Shown: one piece after another, positions 29,676 through 41,799 of the stretch | Position numbering within the stretch: the first letter of the stretch is position 1 | Layout of the letters: each line of letters begins with the position of its first letter | DNA from: Pseudomonas paralcaligenes | Lineage (GTDB): Bacteria > Pseudomonadota > Gammaproteobacteria > Pseudomonadales > Pseudomonadaceae | Assembly (NCBI RefSeq): GCF_019655855.1 | Contig: NZ_BPFX01000009.1 | Span: 82,082 to 146,081, forward strand | DNA: 64,000 nt | Direction: 5' to 3' | Position numbers and translations under genes: made by a program | The notes under the pieces: model-generated | The model's input: the letters and a program-made list of their open reading frames with translations, nothing else | Told to the model about the DNA's origin: nothing | Databases searched by the model: none

Positions 29676-30974
29676 TCAGAGCTTGATCTCGACGTAGGCC
29701 TCGTCGCGGATCTGGCGCAGCCAGGCCTGCAGTTCCTCGTCGTACTTGCGGTTGCGCAGGACGTTCATCGCCTGCTGCTCGCGGTACTGCTCGCTGCTGT
29801 CGGTGGCGCGGCGGCCGAGCACTTCAAGCACGTGCCAGCCGTAGGGGCTCTTGAACGGCTCGGACAGCTGGCCGCTCGGCGTCTTCGCCATCACTTCGCG
29901 GAATTCCGGCACCAGGCTGTTGGGGTCGATCCAGTTGAGGTCGCCGCCGTTGAGCGCCGAGCCCGGGTCTTCGGAGAAGTTCTTGGCCAGGGTGGCGAAG
30001 TCCTCGCCGGCGACGATGCGCTGGTAGAGGCGCTCCACCAGGCGGCGGGTCTCCTCCTCGCTGCGCACCTCGTTGGGCTTGATCAGGATGTGGCGCACAT
30101 GCACTTCGTCGCGCACCAGGGTGTCGCCGCCGCGTTTCTCCAGCAGCTTGACGATCATGAAGCCGCCAGGGGTGCGGACCGGCTCGGTGATGTCGCCGAC
30201 CGACAGGCCGCGGATCATCTCCGCGAAGGCCGGCGGCAGCTGGGCGGACTTGCGCCAGCCGATCTCGCCGCCTTCCAGGGCGTTCTCGCTGGCGGAGCTG
30301 GACATGGCGGTCTGAGCGAAGTCGGCACCGCCACGCAGGCTGTCGTAGACCTGGGCGGTCTTCTGCGCCGCGGCACGGATCTCGTCCGGCGAGGCTGCTT
30401 CTGGTACCGGGATCAGGATGTTGGCCAGGCGGAATTCCTCGGACAGCTGGATCTGCCCCAGGTCGGAGGCGAGGAAGTTCTGCACCTCCTGATTGGTGAC
30501 CTGGATGCGCTCGGCCACCCGGCGCTGGCGCACCCGGCTGATGACCATCTCGCGGCGGATCTGCTCGCGGGCGTCCTCGAAGGACAGGCCGTCGCGGGCG
30601 AGGGCGGCGCGGAACTGGTCGAGGGTCAGGCTGTTGCGCTCGGCGATGCTGGCCATCGCCTGGTTCAGTTCCTCGTCCGTGATGCGGATGCCGGAGCGAT
30701 CGCCGATCTGCAGTTGCAGGTTCTCGACGATCAGGCGTTCCAGCACCTGCTGTTGCAGCACGTCCTGCGGCGGCAGCTGGCTGCCACGCTTGCCGATGGT
30801 CTGCTCGACCTCGCGCAGGCGCTGGTCCAGCTGGCTGTACATGATCACGTCGTTGTCGACGATGGCGACCACGCGATCGAGGGACTGGAACTGCGCCTGG
30901 GCGCCGGAAGCGAGGAGCACTGCGCCCAGCAGCAGCGGGCGCAGACAATCAGAAAGCTTGATCTTCACGTTCAC
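29676..30974 (-). CDS. surA: Periplasmic chaperone/peptidyl-prolyl isomerase SurA
   Basis: The 432-residue protein has a signal peptide ([15 protein letters not shown], cleaved near residue 28), a SurA N-terminal domain starting [12 protein letters not shown], and two parvulin PPIase domains (second one [13 protein letters not shown]). It escorts beta-barrel proteins, including LptD, through the periplasm. Its start overlaps the end of lptD by 26 bp, so the two are coupled. Confidence 0.97.
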   Translation of the reverse strand: MNVKIKLSDCLRPLLLGAVLLASGAQAQFQSLDRVVAIVDNDVIMYSQLDQRLREVEQTIGKRGSQLPPQDVLQQQVLERLIVENLQLQIGDRSGIRITDEELNQAMASIAERNSLTLDQFRAALARDGLSFEDAREQIRREMVISRVRQRRVAERIQVTNQEVQNFLASDLGQIQLSEEFRLANILIPVPEAASPDEIRAAAQKTAQVYDSLRGGADFAQTAMSSSASENALEGGEIGWRKSAQLPPAFAEMIRGLSVGDITEPVRTPGGFMIVKLLEKRGGDTLVRDEVHVRHILIKPNEVRSEEETRRLVERLYQRIVAGEDFATLAKNFSEDPGSALNGGDLNWIDPNSLVPEFREVMAKTPSGQLSEPFKSPYGWHVLEVLGRRATDSSEQYREQQAMNVLRNRKYDEELQAWLRQIRDEAYVEIKL

Positions 30975-33717
30975 GATAACCTTGAATGCCTTGCTCGAGG
31001 AAACTGTCGGTCTTGCCGCCCAGCACGTTGCCGAGGCCCTTGAGGACGATCTGCAGGAAGATGCCGCGGTCCGGCTCTTCGTTGGTGTCCGGGTTGAGAC
31101 TGGTTTCGTCGTAGTCGATCCAGTAGCGGTTGATCAGGCGCAGCTTCCAGCAGCAGCTGTCGTACTCGAAGCCACCGAAGGCTTCCAGCGTGCGGCTGCG
31201 GGCGTAGTCGTGCTGCCAGCGGGCGATCACGCTCCACTGCGGCACCACCGGCCAGATGACCGAGAAGTCGTGCTGCTGGACCTTGTAGTAGTCCTTGATG
31301 TAGTTCGGACTGCCCGGCTTGCCGAAGTCGCTGCCGTAGGTCCAGGTACCGCTGGCCTGGTCGTAGCGGATGGTGTCGTTGCGGTAGCGGTAGCCGGCGT
31401 TGATCACCTTGTTCGGGTTGTCTTCCGGCTGGTAGTGGAACATCAGGCTGCCGGAGCGGGTGGTGTGGGTTTCACCATCCCAGTTGAAGTCCGAGGTCAG
31501 GTGCCAGTCGCGGTTGAAGCGGTACATGTACTCCAGCGCGTAGGGCGACAGGTCGGCCGTGGCGTCGTCGCGGGTGCGGTAGTCGATGCCCGGCATCTGC
31601 ACCTTGCGGTCATCGAAGTAGATGGCCTGGCCGATGCTGAAGCGCTGGCGCTCGAAACCGTTGTTCTCGATCCAGCGGCTGGTCACGCCCAGCGACAGCT
31701 TGTTCTCGTCACCGATGCGGTCCCGGCCCGAGAAGCGGTTGTCGCGGAACAGCGAGGCGTAGTTGAAGGTGTTCTCGCCGGTGTCGAACACGGGAATTTC
31801 TTCCTGGTCTTCCTTCGGCACGTACAGGTAGTAGGCGCGGGGCTCCAGGGTCTGGCGGAAGGCGGTGCCGAACAGCTGGGTGTCGCGGTCGAAGTACAGG
31901 CCGCTGTCGATGCTGGCGATCGGCACGCTGCGGTCAGGCGAGTCCTCGTAGCTGCCGCCGACCTGAGCCTTACCGGTGGAGTCCAGCTTCAGGTCGTACT
32001 GGGTGTAGGCGTACTTGAGCGTCGGCTTGACGAAGCCCCAGGTCCATTCCATGGGCAGGCTGATGGCCGGTTCCAGGTGCAGGCGGTCGCCAGTGGCGCG
32101 GGCGAGGCCGCGTACGTTGTTGTCGTACCAGGGCTCGACGTTGCCGTCCTTGTCGACGAAGTTGCCGCTGCGCAGGTCGCGGTCGAAGCGGACGTATTCG
32201 GTGCTGTAGGACAGGCGCAGTCCGGCCGGGTTGAACGGCAGGCGGCCGTCCAGGGTGAGCTGCGGCAGACGCTCGTACGGCGTGACGTCGATGACGCTGG
32301 TCGGCTCGTAGGCGTGGGCGTTGAGGCGGGCGGTGAAGCTGTCGCCGCGCCAGGTCAGGGTGCCGCGCTGGTTGAGGAAGTCGGGCGTGCTGAGGTTTTC
32401 CAGGTCGCTGCTGAGGTCCTGGAAATAGTAGGGGTCGCTGATGGCGGTGTAGTCCACCTCGGCCAGCAGGCGATCGTTCAGGCCGCCGCGGTGCTGCCAG
32501 TTGTACATCCAGCGCTGGTCTTCGTAGTCGGACTGCTGCTCGCGCTCGTCTTCCTTGTCGTCCAGCCATGCGCCGCCGACCTGGCCCTCGGTGTTGCGGG
32601 TCAGGTAGCGGAACTCGCCTTCCATCAGCAGGCCGCGCTTGGCCATGTAGGTCGGATAGAGGGTGGCGTCGTAGTTGGGCGCCAGGTTGAAGTAGTAGGG
32701 CGTGGACAGCGAGAAGCCGGTGTCGCTGGAGGTGCTGATGCCCGGTGCGAGGAAGCCGGACTGGCGGCGATCGTCGATCGGGAAATAGATGTAGGGGGTG
32801 TAGAACACCGGAATGTCCTTCACCCGCAGCGTCACGTTGGTCGCGGTGCCGAAGCCGGTGGCCGGGTTCAGCTTGATGTTGTTGCCCTTCAGGTGCCAGG
32901 CATTGCTGCCCGGCTCGCAGCGGGTGTAGGTGCCGTCCTTGAGACGGATGATGGCGCTTTCCTCGCGCTTGGCGTAGAGCGCGCTGCCGCGCACGTGGGC
33001 CTTGTGGATCACGTACTCGGCGTTCTCGACCTTGGCTTCGCCGTTATCCAGCTGGATTTCGGCGCGGTCGCCGACCACCAGCATGCCGTTGTCGCGGATG
33101 CGCACGTCGCCCTTCAGCTCGCCGCGGTTCTCGGCCTGATGCAGGCTGGCCTCGTTGGCCTCGATCTGCATGCTCGACTGGCGCAGGACCACGTCGCCGG
33201 CGAGGGTGGCGGTCTGCTTCTCCTGCTCGTAGCGCGAGGCCCTGGCGGAGACGAACATGGGCGACTCGTCCAGCGGCGTGCCGTCGCTCATGCCCGGGCG
33301 CAGCGGCTCGACGTAGGCGCCGGCGCAGTAAGGGCCGACTTCCGCCAGCTGGGCGCTGGTCAGCTTCTCGCGCGGCACCCAGTCGAGGTGGCTGTAGTCG
33401 GCGCTGCGGCTGGTCAGGGCGCGGCCACCGCTCTCGGTGACCAGCACGGTCTGCTCGCCCTGGGCCTGGCCCTTGGCCGGCTGGGCGGCGCTGCCGTCAG
33501 CCAGCGTGCTGACGGACGAGGCGCTGTGCTGCGGGCGCGGCAGCTGGGCGGTGGCGTTGCTCTTCGGCGAGCAGGCCCAGCCGCCGGTGGCGGAGGCGGA
33601 GCAGTCATACTGCTCGGCAGCGATGACGAGGGGCGCAGCCAGGGGTTGCAGGGCCAGCAGGCCACCGGTTACCAGCAACGGGAATTTTTTACGGAACAGG
33701 GGGAGGTTTACTGCCAT
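30949..33717 (-). CDS. lptD: LPS-assembly outer membrane protein LptD
   Basis: The 922-residue protein has a signal peptide (about 1-34), an OstA/LptA-like periplasmic domain (about 135-270) and a C-terminal beta-barrel. Four cysteines fit the known disulfide scheme: [11 protein letters not shown] near the mature N-terminus and the adjacent pair YDSCCWK near the C-terminus. With LptE it inserts LPS in the outer leaflet. The ATG at 33,717 (MAVNLPLF) is used; the Shine-Dalgarno is not obvious. It is divergent to amgK, with 126 bp between. Confidence 0.96.
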   Translation of the reverse strand: MAVNLPLFRKKFPLLVTGGLLALQPLAAPLVIAAEQYDCSASATGGWACSPKSNATAQLPRPQHSASSVSTLADGSAAQPAKGQAQGEQTVLVTESGGRALTSRSADYSHLDWVPREKLTSAQLAEVGPYCAGAYVEPLRPGMSDGTPLDESPMFVSARASRYEQEKQTATLAGDVVLRQSSMQIEANEASLHQAENRGELKGDVRIRDNGMLVVGDRAEIQLDNGEAKVENAEYVIHKAHVRGSALYAKREESAIIRLKDGTYTRCEPGSNAWHLKGNNIKLNPATGFGTATNVTLRVKDIPVFYTPYIYFPIDDRRQSGFLAPGISTSSDTGFSLSTPYYFNLAPNYDATLYPTYMAKRGLLMEGEFRYLTRNTEGQVGGAWLDDKEDEREQQSDYEDQRWMYNWQHRGGLNDRLLAEVDYTAISDPYYFQDLSSDLENLSTPDFLNQRGTLTWRGDSFTARLNAHAYEPTSVIDVTPYERLPQLTLDGRLPFNPAGLRLSYSTEYVRFDRDLRSGNFVDKDGNVEPWYDNNVRGLARATGDRLHLEPAISLPMEWTWGFVKPTLKYAYTQYDLKLDSTGKAQVGGSYEDSPDRSVPIASIDSGLYFDRDTQLFGTAFRQTLEPRAYYLYVPKEDQEEIPVFDTGENTFNYASLFRDNRFSGRDRIGDENKLSLGVTSRWIENNGFERQRFSIGQAIYFDDRKVQMPGIDYRTRDDATADLSPYALEYMYRFNRDWHLTSDFNWDGETHTTRSGSLMFHYQPEDNPNKVINAGYRYRNDTIRYDQASGTWTYGSDFGKPGSPNYIKDYYKVQQHDFSVIWPVVPQWSVIARWQHDYARSRTLEAFGGFEYDSCCWKLRLINRYWIDYDETSLNPDTNEEPDRGIFLQIVLKGLGNVLGGKTDSFLEQGIQGYREREDQAF

Positions 33718-33843
33718 CTTGTTAGTCCGGGCTTCCTGCGCGCCTTCGACCCGCGGGGGCCGCACGCCTCTCGATGGGCTGAAAAAGATGCTGGATAATA
33801 AAGCATGACCCGCGCAACGGCTAGCGCCGTCGGAGACCCTGTA

Positions 33844-35537
<1,694 letters not shown>

Positions 35538-35538
35538 G

Positions 35539-36315
35539 ATGCTGTGGCCGGCGACTCTGATCGGTGCCGCGGCCGGGATGGCCCTGGCCAGCATCCCCGG
35601 CGCGCTGCTCGGTGGCCTGCTCGGCCAGGTGCTGGATCGGCGCATCCGCCTGCAATCCCTCGATCACCTGCGAGAGCTGGTCGGCATTGGAAGGCGCTCG
35701 GCCCTGGACGACGAGGACCTGCTGTTCATGCTGATTGGCCGTTTGGCCAAGAGCGGTGGCCGGGTGCTCGACAGCCATATCCAGACGGCGCGCAACGAGA
35801 TGCAGCGACTCGGCCTGGACGAGGCGGCGCGGCGGCAGGCCATGCAGGCGTTCAACCGCGGCAAGCAGGCCGGCGAGAAGGAGTTGCGCACCTCGCTGCG
35901 CGCGCTGCGCAGCCGGCCCGAACGGGGCGAGGTGCTGCTGCGTACCTGCTGGCGCATGGCCTGGGCCGACGGCCGGGTGAGCGAGGCGGAGTACGAGCTG
36001 ATCCAGCGCTGGGGGCTGTGGCTGGGCTGGAAGCGCGACGCGCTGAATGCCCTGGCCGACGAGTACGAGCCGGAGCGCAAGGTACCGGAGGTCAGGACCG
36101 GTGACTACCAGGCGGCACTGCGCCTGCTGGGCGTGCAGGCGGACACCGAGCCGGCGGCGATCAAGCGTGCCTACCGCCGCCTGATCAGCCGCCACCACCC
36201 GGACAAGATTTCCGGCTCCGGCGCCAGCCCCGCGCAGCTGCGCGCCGCCACCGACAAGACCCGTGAACTGCAGGTCGCCTACGAGCTGGTGCGCCAGCGC
36301 CGCGGCTTCCGCTAG
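35539..36315 (+). CDS. DjlA-like membrane-anchored J-domain protein (TerB + DnaJ)
   Basis: The 258-residue protein has an N-terminal Gly/Ala-rich membrane segment (LIGAAAGMALASIPGALLGGLLG), a TerB-like helical domain (about 55-175) and a C-terminal J domain with the HPD motif (SRHHPDKIS). This is the DjlA layout: a co-chaperone that recruits DnaK to the inner membrane. It begins one base after the murU stop and is probably in the same operon. Confidence 0.85.
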   Translation: MLWPATLIGAAAGMALASIPGALLGGLLGQVLDRRIRLQSLDHLRELVGIGRRSALDDEDLLFMLIGRLAKSGGRVLDSHIQTARNEMQRLGLDEAARRQAMQAFNRGKQAGEKELRTSLRALRSRPERGEVLLRTCWRMAWADGRVSEAEYELIQRWGLWLGWKRDALNALADEYEPERKVPEVRTGDYQAALRLLGVQADTEPAAIKRAYRRLISRHHPDKISGSGASPAQLRAATDKTRELQVAYELVRQRRGFR

Positions 36316-36330
36316 GGGTTGGCGGGGGCT

Positions 36331-36395
36331 GTGGGAGCGGCCTTGGCCGCGATGGTTGCAGGGGGAGGGCGCTTCGCGGCCAAGGCCGCTCCCAC
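36331..36395. repeat. REP pair (inverted, Pseudomonas type)
   Basis: GTGGGAGCGGCCTTGGCCGC and its inverse CGCGGCCAAGGCCGCTCCCAC face each other across about 20 bp. The same pair occurs at 45,197 and 50,920. Such REP pairs lie between genes and can fold into long hairpins at the ends of convergent transcripts. Confidence 0.9.
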
Positions 36396-36417
36396 GCTTG
36401 GGCCTCGGCGCTGGGGA

Positions 36418-37392
36418 TTACTGCTTGTCCAGCCAGCCGCGCACGCGGCGGAACAGCTGTTCCTGCTCGGCCTCCAGGTTGCCCGGCAGCGCCTTCAGGG
36501 CGATCTGCGTATAGCTCTGGTGATCCAGGCGCTTGCTGGCCTGCTTGCGGCGCACCGCGTTGCCGCGGTCGGCGGGCTGGTCCTTGTAGAAGAAGTCCCC
36601 GGTGGCCAGCTTCAGGCCGGGGATCAGCTCCTCCAGCGGTGGCGTCTGCCCGGCCGGCAGTTGGGCCGCCACTGTCACCAGGTGCTTGATCGTCTCCGGC
36701 TGGCGCTCCTTGAGGTACAGCGCCGCCCAGTAGGCGCCGTCGCCGTGGCCGAGCAGGATAATGTGCTTGGCATCCTGCTGTTCGGCGAAGGCGATGCCGG
36801 ACTGGATGCGGGCGAAGACCCGTTCGTCCGGGTCGATCGGCTCCGGGGTTTCCGCAGGGGCGTTCTCGGCCTCGGCGGTCTGGCGCTGTTCTTCACCTTC
36901 GGCCGGAGCCGCCTCGGTATCTACGGCCACTGGCTCCGGCGGGCGCGGCAGCACCGCTTCCGGCAGGGGCGCGGCCTTGCTGTCGGGCAGGGTCAGGCTG
37001 AGGCTGCTCCAGCCCACATCGGGCAGTTTCAGGCGCAGCGGCTTGACCGCCTGCGGCCAGTCGGCGCTCTCGTCGGCGCCGGGCACCAGGATCACCACGC
37101 CCTTGGACTCGGGCGCGTTGGCCGGCTTCCACAGGGCGAGGAACGATTCGCCGCCCGCCTGCAGGGTCTGCTGCTCGTCCCGCGGCACCTGGCGTTCGAG
37201 GCCCTGCGCCAGGTCCTGACTGCGCTCCTCCAGCGGTTGGCGCGGCACCTCCACGGGCTGCGCCTCGCCCTCGGCGGCGGGTGCATCGGCGGGGGCGGGC
37301 GGGTCTTCCTCGGCCTGGATGGGCAGGGCGAGGGTCAGGCTCAGGGCCAGCAGTATCGACAGGACGGGATCGCGCATCGCGGCACTTCGCAT
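36418..37392 (-). CDS. DUF3530 family secreted alpha/beta-hydrolase-like protein
   Basis: The 324-residue protein has a signal peptide (LLALSLTLALPIQA), a Pro/Ala/Glu-rich stretch (about 30-55) and a second Ala/Glu-rich insert (about 165-200). The core has VVILVPGADESADWP and IILLGHGDGAYWA, where the nucleophile elbow position is GHGDG instead of GxSxG, so classical serine hydrolase activity is doubtful. Conserved hypothetical in pseudomonads; function unknown. Convergent with the djlA-like gene across a REP pair. Confidence 0.8.
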   Translation of the reverse strand: MRSAAMRDPVLSILLALSLTLALPIQAEEDPPAPADAPAAEGEAQPVEVPRQPLEERSQDLAQGLERQVPRDEQQTLQAGGESFLALWKPANAPESKGVVILVPGADESADWPQAVKPLRLKLPDVGWSSLSLTLPDSKAAPLPEAVLPRPPEPVAVDTEAAPAEGEEQRQTAEAENAPAETPEPIDPDERVFARIQSGIAFAEQQDAKHIILLGHGDGAYWAALYLKERQPETIKHLVTVAAQLPAGQTPPLEELIPGLKLATGDFFYKDQPADRGNAVRRKQASKRLDHQSYTQIALKALPGNLEAEQEQLFRRVRGWLDKQ

Positions 37393-37484
37393 GGAGGATG
37401 GTTCCAGCAGCCTAAGCGCTTCGCCGGGGTTTGTCAGGTAAGGTAGCGTCTGGCTTCGTCATCTCGTGGATCGTCGTGGTGCGC

Positions 37485-39857
37485 ATGGTTCGAGTGCTCT
37501 GTTGGCTGTTGTTGCTGTGCCCGCTGGTCGGCCAGGCGGCCGGACTGGATGCGGCCCAGCGCGCCTGGCTGGTCGAGCATCCGCGGCTGCGCGCGGGCGT
37601 GGTGCTGCAGGCGCCCTACGCCGAGTACCAGCGCCGCCAGCAACAGCTGAGCGGGCTCAACATCGAGCTGACCGAGGCGTTGGCCAGGAGCCTGGGTGTC
37701 GAGCTGAGCTGGCTCAGCTACCCGGACCAGGCGGCGCTGGACCAGGCCCTGCGGGCGGGGCGCATCGACTTCGCGCCCGGGCTGACTCAGACCCCCGCCG
37801 GCCTGCGCCTGTGGCAGTTTTCCGACCCCTATCTGCGCATTCCGCACCTGCTGGTGGGCGAGCGCCTGGGTGACCTGGGCGTCGAGCTGGAGAGCCTCGG
37901 CGAGCGCGAACCGATCGCCGTGCGCGAGCCCAGCGCGGTCGCCGACTACCTGCGCGGCAACTATTTCAACCTGCGTCTGCAGGCGCTGCCCTCGGACCGC
38001 GAGGCCCTGCGCGCGGTGCTGGCGCAGCGGGCGCGCTACGCGGCCATCGACCAGGCCCAGCTCAGCCGGCTGAGCCAGGAGAGCGAGTTCGCCGGGCTGA
38101 CCGTGCTGGCCGACGTCGGCCTGCCCCAGCTGCTGCGCTTCGGCACCCGGCGCGACTGGCCGCAGCTGGCGGCGATTCTCGACGTCGGCCTGCGCGGCCT
38201 GCCGGCCAAGCAGTTCGAGCAGCTGCAGCAGCGCTGGCTGACGGCCAGGACGCCGAGCCTCGGCGAGTCCCCGCTGTTCTGGCGCAACCTGAGCATCCTG
38301 CTCGGCGCGCTGCTGCTGGTTAGCCTGCTGCTGATGACGGTGCTGCGCCGCCAGCGCGGACGCCTGGAGCGGCTGCTGCTGGACTCCCGCCAGACCCTGG
38401 CCCGGCGCGAGGTGGCGGAGGAGGCCCTGCGCCTGGCCCAGTTCTCCCTCGACCACAGCACGGTCGGCATCCTCTGGGTCAACTGGGACAGCCGGGTGCG
38501 CTACGCCAACCAGGCGGTGGCCGAGATGCTCGGCTACGACAGCGGCGCCATGGTCGACCGGCCGTTGCAGGAGTTCGAGCCGGGCCTGGGCATGGACCGC
38601 TGGCTCAACCTGTGGAAGCGGGTGCGCCAGCACGAGGAGGGCGCGCTGAACTTCGAGAGCAACTGCCGGCGTGCCGACGGCAGCTGGATGCCGGCGGATG
38701 TGACCCTGGGCTTCCTGCGCTTTCGCGACGCCGAGTACCTGGTGGTCTACCTCACCGACGTCACCGAGCGCCGCCGCGCCCGCGCCGCCCTGGAGGAGAG
38801 CGAGGCGCGCCTCAAGGGCATCGCCGGCAACGTGCCGGGCCTGGTATTCCGCCTGGAGCGCCCGGTGCCCGGTGCGCCGGTGGACTTCGCCTTCATCAGC
38901 GAGGGCAGCGAGCAGCTGGTCGGCTACCCGGCGGCGACCATCATGGCGGCGGACTTCGGCATCCGCAGCTTGGTCCACCCGGACGACCGCGCCGCCTACC
39001 ACGCCACCCAGGACGCCGCCATCGAGGCGGCCAGTGACTGGCACTGGCAGGGCCGCATCCTGACCCGCGACGGCCGCGTGCGCTGGGCCGACATCAAGTC
39101 CAGCGCCCGCCAGCTGAGCGCCGAACACGTGGTGTGGGACGGCGTGGTGTGGGACATCAGCGAGAACAAGGCCATCGAACTGGAACTGGCCGAGTCGCGT
39201 GCCCAGTTGCGCGAGCTGTCCGCGCACCTGGAGAGCGTGCGCGAGGAAGAAAAAGCGCGCATCGCCCGCGAGGTACACGACGAGCTGGGCCAGGTGCTCA
39301 CCGTGCTCAAGCTGGAGACCTCCATGTGCGAGCTGGCCTACGCCGGTCTCGATGCCGGCCTGCAGGCACGTCTGGACAGCATGAAGAAGCTGATCGCCAA
39401 CCTGTTCCAGCTGGTGCGCGACGTGGCCACCGCGTTGCGACCGCCGATCCTCGATGCCGGCATCGCCTCGGCCATCGAGTGGCAGGCGCGGCGCTTCGAG
39501 GCGCGCAGCCAGATTCCCTGTCTGGTGCAGGTGCCCGAGCAGCTGCCGGCGCTGTCCGACGCCAAGGCCATCGGCCTGTTCCGGGTGCTGCAGGAGGCGC
39601 TGACCAACGTGCTGCGCCACGCCGAGGCGCATACCGTGGAGGTCGGCCTGGAGGTGCTGGGCGACGAGCTGCTGCTGCGGGTGAGTGACGATGGTCGGGG
39701 TTTCGAGGCGGGCGCGCAGCGCGCACAATCCTTCGGCCTGGTCGGCATGCGCGAGCGCGTGCTGATGCTCGGCGGCAGCCTGGCGATCGACAGCGCGCCT
39801 GGGGAGGGCACCACGCTGAGCGTGCGGGTGACACTGGATAGAGAGGTCGTAGCGTGA
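37485..39857 (+). CDS. agtS: Hybrid-input sensor histidine kinase AgtS
   Basis: The 790-residue protein has a signal peptide, a periplasmic SBP_bac_3 domain (about 20-245), a TM helix (LSILLGALLLVSLLLMTVL), two PAS domains and a HisKA_3-type DHp (EEEKARIAREVHDELGQVL, His in EVHDE). The C-terminal HATPase has DDGRGF and GLVGMRERV. By position it is the AgtS sensor, reported to control uptake of 4-aminobutyrate and 5-aminovalerate with AgtR. The ATG at 37,485 precedes the signal peptide; the frame opens further upstream. Confidence 0.88.
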   Translation: MVRVLCWLLLLCPLVGQAAGLDAAQRAWLVEHPRLRAGVVLQAPYAEYQRRQQQLSGLNIELTEALARSLGVELSWLSYPDQAALDQALRAGRIDFAPGLTQTPAGLRLWQFSDPYLRIPHLLVGERLGDLGVELESLGEREPIAVREPSAVADYLRGNYFNLRLQALPSDREALRAVLAQRARYAAIDQAQLSRLSQESEFAGLTVLADVGLPQLLRFGTRRDWPQLAAILDVGLRGLPAKQFEQLQQRWLTARTPSLGESPLFWRNLSILLGALLLVSLLLMTVLRRQRGRLERLLLDSRQTLARREVAEEALRLAQFSLDHSTVGILWVNWDSRVRYANQAVAEMLGYDSGAMVDRPLQEFEPGLGMDRWLNLWKRVRQHEEGALNFESNCRRADGSWMPADVTLGFLRFRDAEYLVVYLTDVTERRRARAALEESEARLKGIAGNVPGLVFRLERPVPGAPVDFAFISEGSEQLVGYPAATIMAADFGIRSLVHPDDRAAYHATQDAAIEAASDWHWQGRILTRDGRVRWADIKSSARQLSAEHVVWDGVVWDISENKAIELELAESRAQLRELSAHLESVREEEKARIAREVHDELGQVLTVLKLETSMCELAYAGLDAGLQARLDSMKKLIANLFQLVRDVATALRPPILDAGIASAIEWQARRFEARSQIPCLVQVPEQLPALSDAKAIGLFRVLQEALTNVLRHAEAHTVEVGLEVLGDELLLRVSDDGRGFEAGAQRAQSFGLVGMRERVLMLGGSLAIDSAPGEGTTLSVRVTLDREVVA

Positions 39858-40483
39858 TTCGAGTACTGGTGGCCGAAGACCACACCATCGTTCGCGAGGG
39901 CATCAAGCAGCTGATCGGCCTGGCCAGGGACATGACCGTGGTCGGCGAGGCGGGCAACGGCGAGCAGTTGCTGGAGACCCTGCGCCACACCCCCTGCGAA
40001 GTGGTGCTGCTGGACATCTCCATGCCCGGCGTCAACGGCCTGGAGGCGATCCCGCGCATCCGCGCGCTGGCGGAGCCGCCGGCGGTGCTGGTGCTGTCCA
40101 TGCACGACGAGGCGCAGATGGCCGCCCGTGCCCTGAAGATCGGCGCGGCGGGCTACGCCACCAAGGACAGCGACCCGGCGCTGTTGCTCACCGCTATCCG
40201 CAAGGTCGCCGCGGGCGGCCGCTACATCGACCCGGAGCTGGCCGACCGGATGGTCTTCGAGGTCGGCCTGACCGACTCGCGGCCGCCCCACTCGCTGCTG
40301 TCCGAGCGCGAGTTCTCGGTGTTCGAGCGCCTGGTGCGCGGCGAGGGGGTCAACGAGATCGCCCAGCAGCTGTCGGTCAGCAGCAAGACCATCAGCACCC
40401 ACAAGGCGCGGCTGATGCAGAAGCTCAACCTGCATTCGGTGGCGGACCTGGTGAAGTACGCGGTGGAGCACAAGCTGCTGTAG
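39854..40483 (+). CDS. agtR: NarL/LuxR-type response regulator AgtR
   Basis: The 209-residue protein has a receiver domain (VAEDH, phospho-acceptor in VVLLDISMPG, Lys in ATKDSD) and a LuxR-type HTH (LSEREFSVFERL...SSKTISTHKARLMQKL). It starts at GTG overlapping the agtS stop (GTGA), as expected for a cognate pair. It probably activates agtABCD downstream. Confidence 0.9.
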   Translation: MIRVLVAEDHTIVREGIKQLIGLARDMTVVGEAGNGEQLLETLRHTPCEVVLLDISMPGVNGLEAIPRIRALAEPPAVLVLSMHDEAQMAARALKIGAAGYATKDSDPALLLTAIRKVAAGGRYIDPELADRMVFEVGLTDSRPPHSLLSEREFSVFERLVRGEGVNEIAQQLSVSSKTISTHKARLMQKLNLHSVADLVKYAVEHKLL

Positions 40484-40523
40484 AAGGCGCCAGAGGCTGC
40501 GAGCTCCTACCTGACTTGCTGCG

Positions 40524-40541
40524 TGTAGGGCGATCCCTACA
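40524..40541. promoter_or_regulatory. Candidate AgtR operator (TGTAGGG-N4-CCCTACA)
   Basis: A perfect 7-bp inverted repeat with a 4-bp spacer lies 106 bp before the agtA start, in the only sizeable gap between regulator and transporter genes. The symmetry fits a dimeric LuxR-type response regulator. No second copy was seen in the window. Confidence 0.4.
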
Positions 40542-40646
40542 ACGCGTCGTCCGCAAGCCTTATAGCAATCTCTCATACCGCCCGATTTGCGCTGGCTCCA
40601 TGGCTTTCTAGTCTTACACCACGGCAACAAGAACAAAGGTGTGGTG

Positions 40647-41756
40647 ATGGCCGAGAATGTTTCCAGCGACGTGCTCGTCAGCTTCAAGGGCGTGCAGAAG
40701 AGCTACGACGGCGAGAGCCTGATCGTCAAAGACCTCAACCTGGACATCCGCAAGGGCGAGTTCCTCACCCTGCTCGGCCCGTCCGGCTCCGGCAAGACCA
40801 CCAGCCTGATGATGCTGGCCGGCTTCGAGACGCCCACCGCCGGCGAGATCCTCCTGGCCGGGCGCGCGATCAACAACGTGCCGCCGCACAAGCGCGACAT
40901 CGGCATGGTGTTCCAGAACTACGCGCTGTTCCCGCACATGACGGTATCCGAGAACCTGGCCTTCCCCCTCACCGTGCGCGGCATGAGCAAGACCGACATC
41001 ACCGAGCGGGTCAAGCGCGCGCTGTCCATGGTCCAGCTCGACAACTTCCGCAACCGCTACCCGGCGCAGCTCTCCGGTGGCCAGCAGCAGCGCGTGGCGC
41101 TGGCCCGCGCGCTGGTGTTCGAGCCGCAGCTGGTGCTGATGGACGAGCCGCTCGGCGCGCTCGACAAGCAGCTGCGCGAGCACATGCAGATGGAGATCAA
41201 GCACATCCACCAGCGCCTGGGCGTGACCGTGGTCTACGTGACCCACGACCAGGGCGAGGCGCTGACCATGTCCGACCGGGTGGCGGTGTTCCACCAGGGC
41301 GAGATCCAGCAGATCGCCCCGCCGCGCGACCTCTACGAGGCGCCGAGCAACACCTTCGTCGCCCACTTCATCGGCGAGAACAACCGCCTGGCCGGCGAGC
41401 TGGTCAGCCGCGATGGCGAGCGCTGCACCGTGCGCACCGCCCGTGGCGAGCAGGTGCAGGCGCTGGCGGTGAAGGTCGGCGCGCCGGGCGAGCCGGTCAG
41501 CCTGTCGATCCGTCCCGAGCGGGTACGCATCAACGGTGCCAGCGAGAGCTGCGCCAACCGCTTCAGCGGCCGGGTGGCCGAGTTCATCTACCTGGGCGAC
41601 CACGTGCGCATCCGCATGGAGGTGTGCGGCAACCCCAACTTCTTCGTCAAGCAGCCGATCGCCGAACTCGACCCCGCCCTGGGCGTGGGCGACGTGGTGC
41701 CGCTCGGCTGGCATGTGGAGCACGTAAGGGCGCTGGACCCTCTGGTCGTCGAGTGA
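40647..41756 (+). CDS. agtA: ABC transporter ATP-binding protein AgtA (PotA-like)
   Basis: The 369-residue protein has Walker A GPSGSGKTTS, signature LSGGQQQRVALARAL, Walker B LVLMDEPLGALD, and a C-terminal TOBE domain (RPERVRI...). It belongs to the polyamine/opine importer group. With agtBCD it forms a complete importer, attributed to 4-aminobutyrate/5-aminovalerate by position next to agtSR. P. aeruginosa has an additional binding-protein gene (PA0602) between agtR and agtA; it is absent here. Confidence 0.9.
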   Translation: MAENVSSDVLVSFKGVQKSYDGESLIVKDLNLDIRKGEFLTLLGPSGSGKTTSLMMLAGFETPTAGEILLAGRAINNVPPHKRDIGMVFQNYALFPHMTVSENLAFPLTVRGMSKTDITERVKRALSMVQLDNFRNRYPAQLSGGQQQRVALARALVFEPQLVLMDEPLGALDKQLREHMQMEIKHIHQRLGVTVVYVTHDQGEALTMSDRVAVFHQGEIQQIAPPRDLYEAPSNTFVAHFIGENNRLAGELVSRDGERCTVRTARGEQVQALAVKVGAPGEPVSLSIRPERVRINGASESCANRFSGRVAEFIYLGDHVRIRMEVCGNPNFFVKQPIAELDPALGVGDVVPLGWHVEHVRALDPLVVE

Positions 41757-41799
41757 CGGCGCCGCGCATTTCCAACCCTGCACAGTGGAGAAAACAACA

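Noticed and set aside
30493..33798. 1,101-codon plus-strand frame opposite surA/lptD
   Set aside because: Same explanation: antisense of lptD and surA, with no ribosome site or family features.
36331..36395. REP pair as an insertion sequence or CRISPR
   Set aside because: Only two short facing units with no transposase; matches the other two REP pairs at 45,197 and 50,920.
37434..39728. 764-codon minus-strand frame opposite agtS
   Set aside because: Antisense shadow; His/Gln/Ala-rich translation without domains, while the plus strand has a complete kinase.
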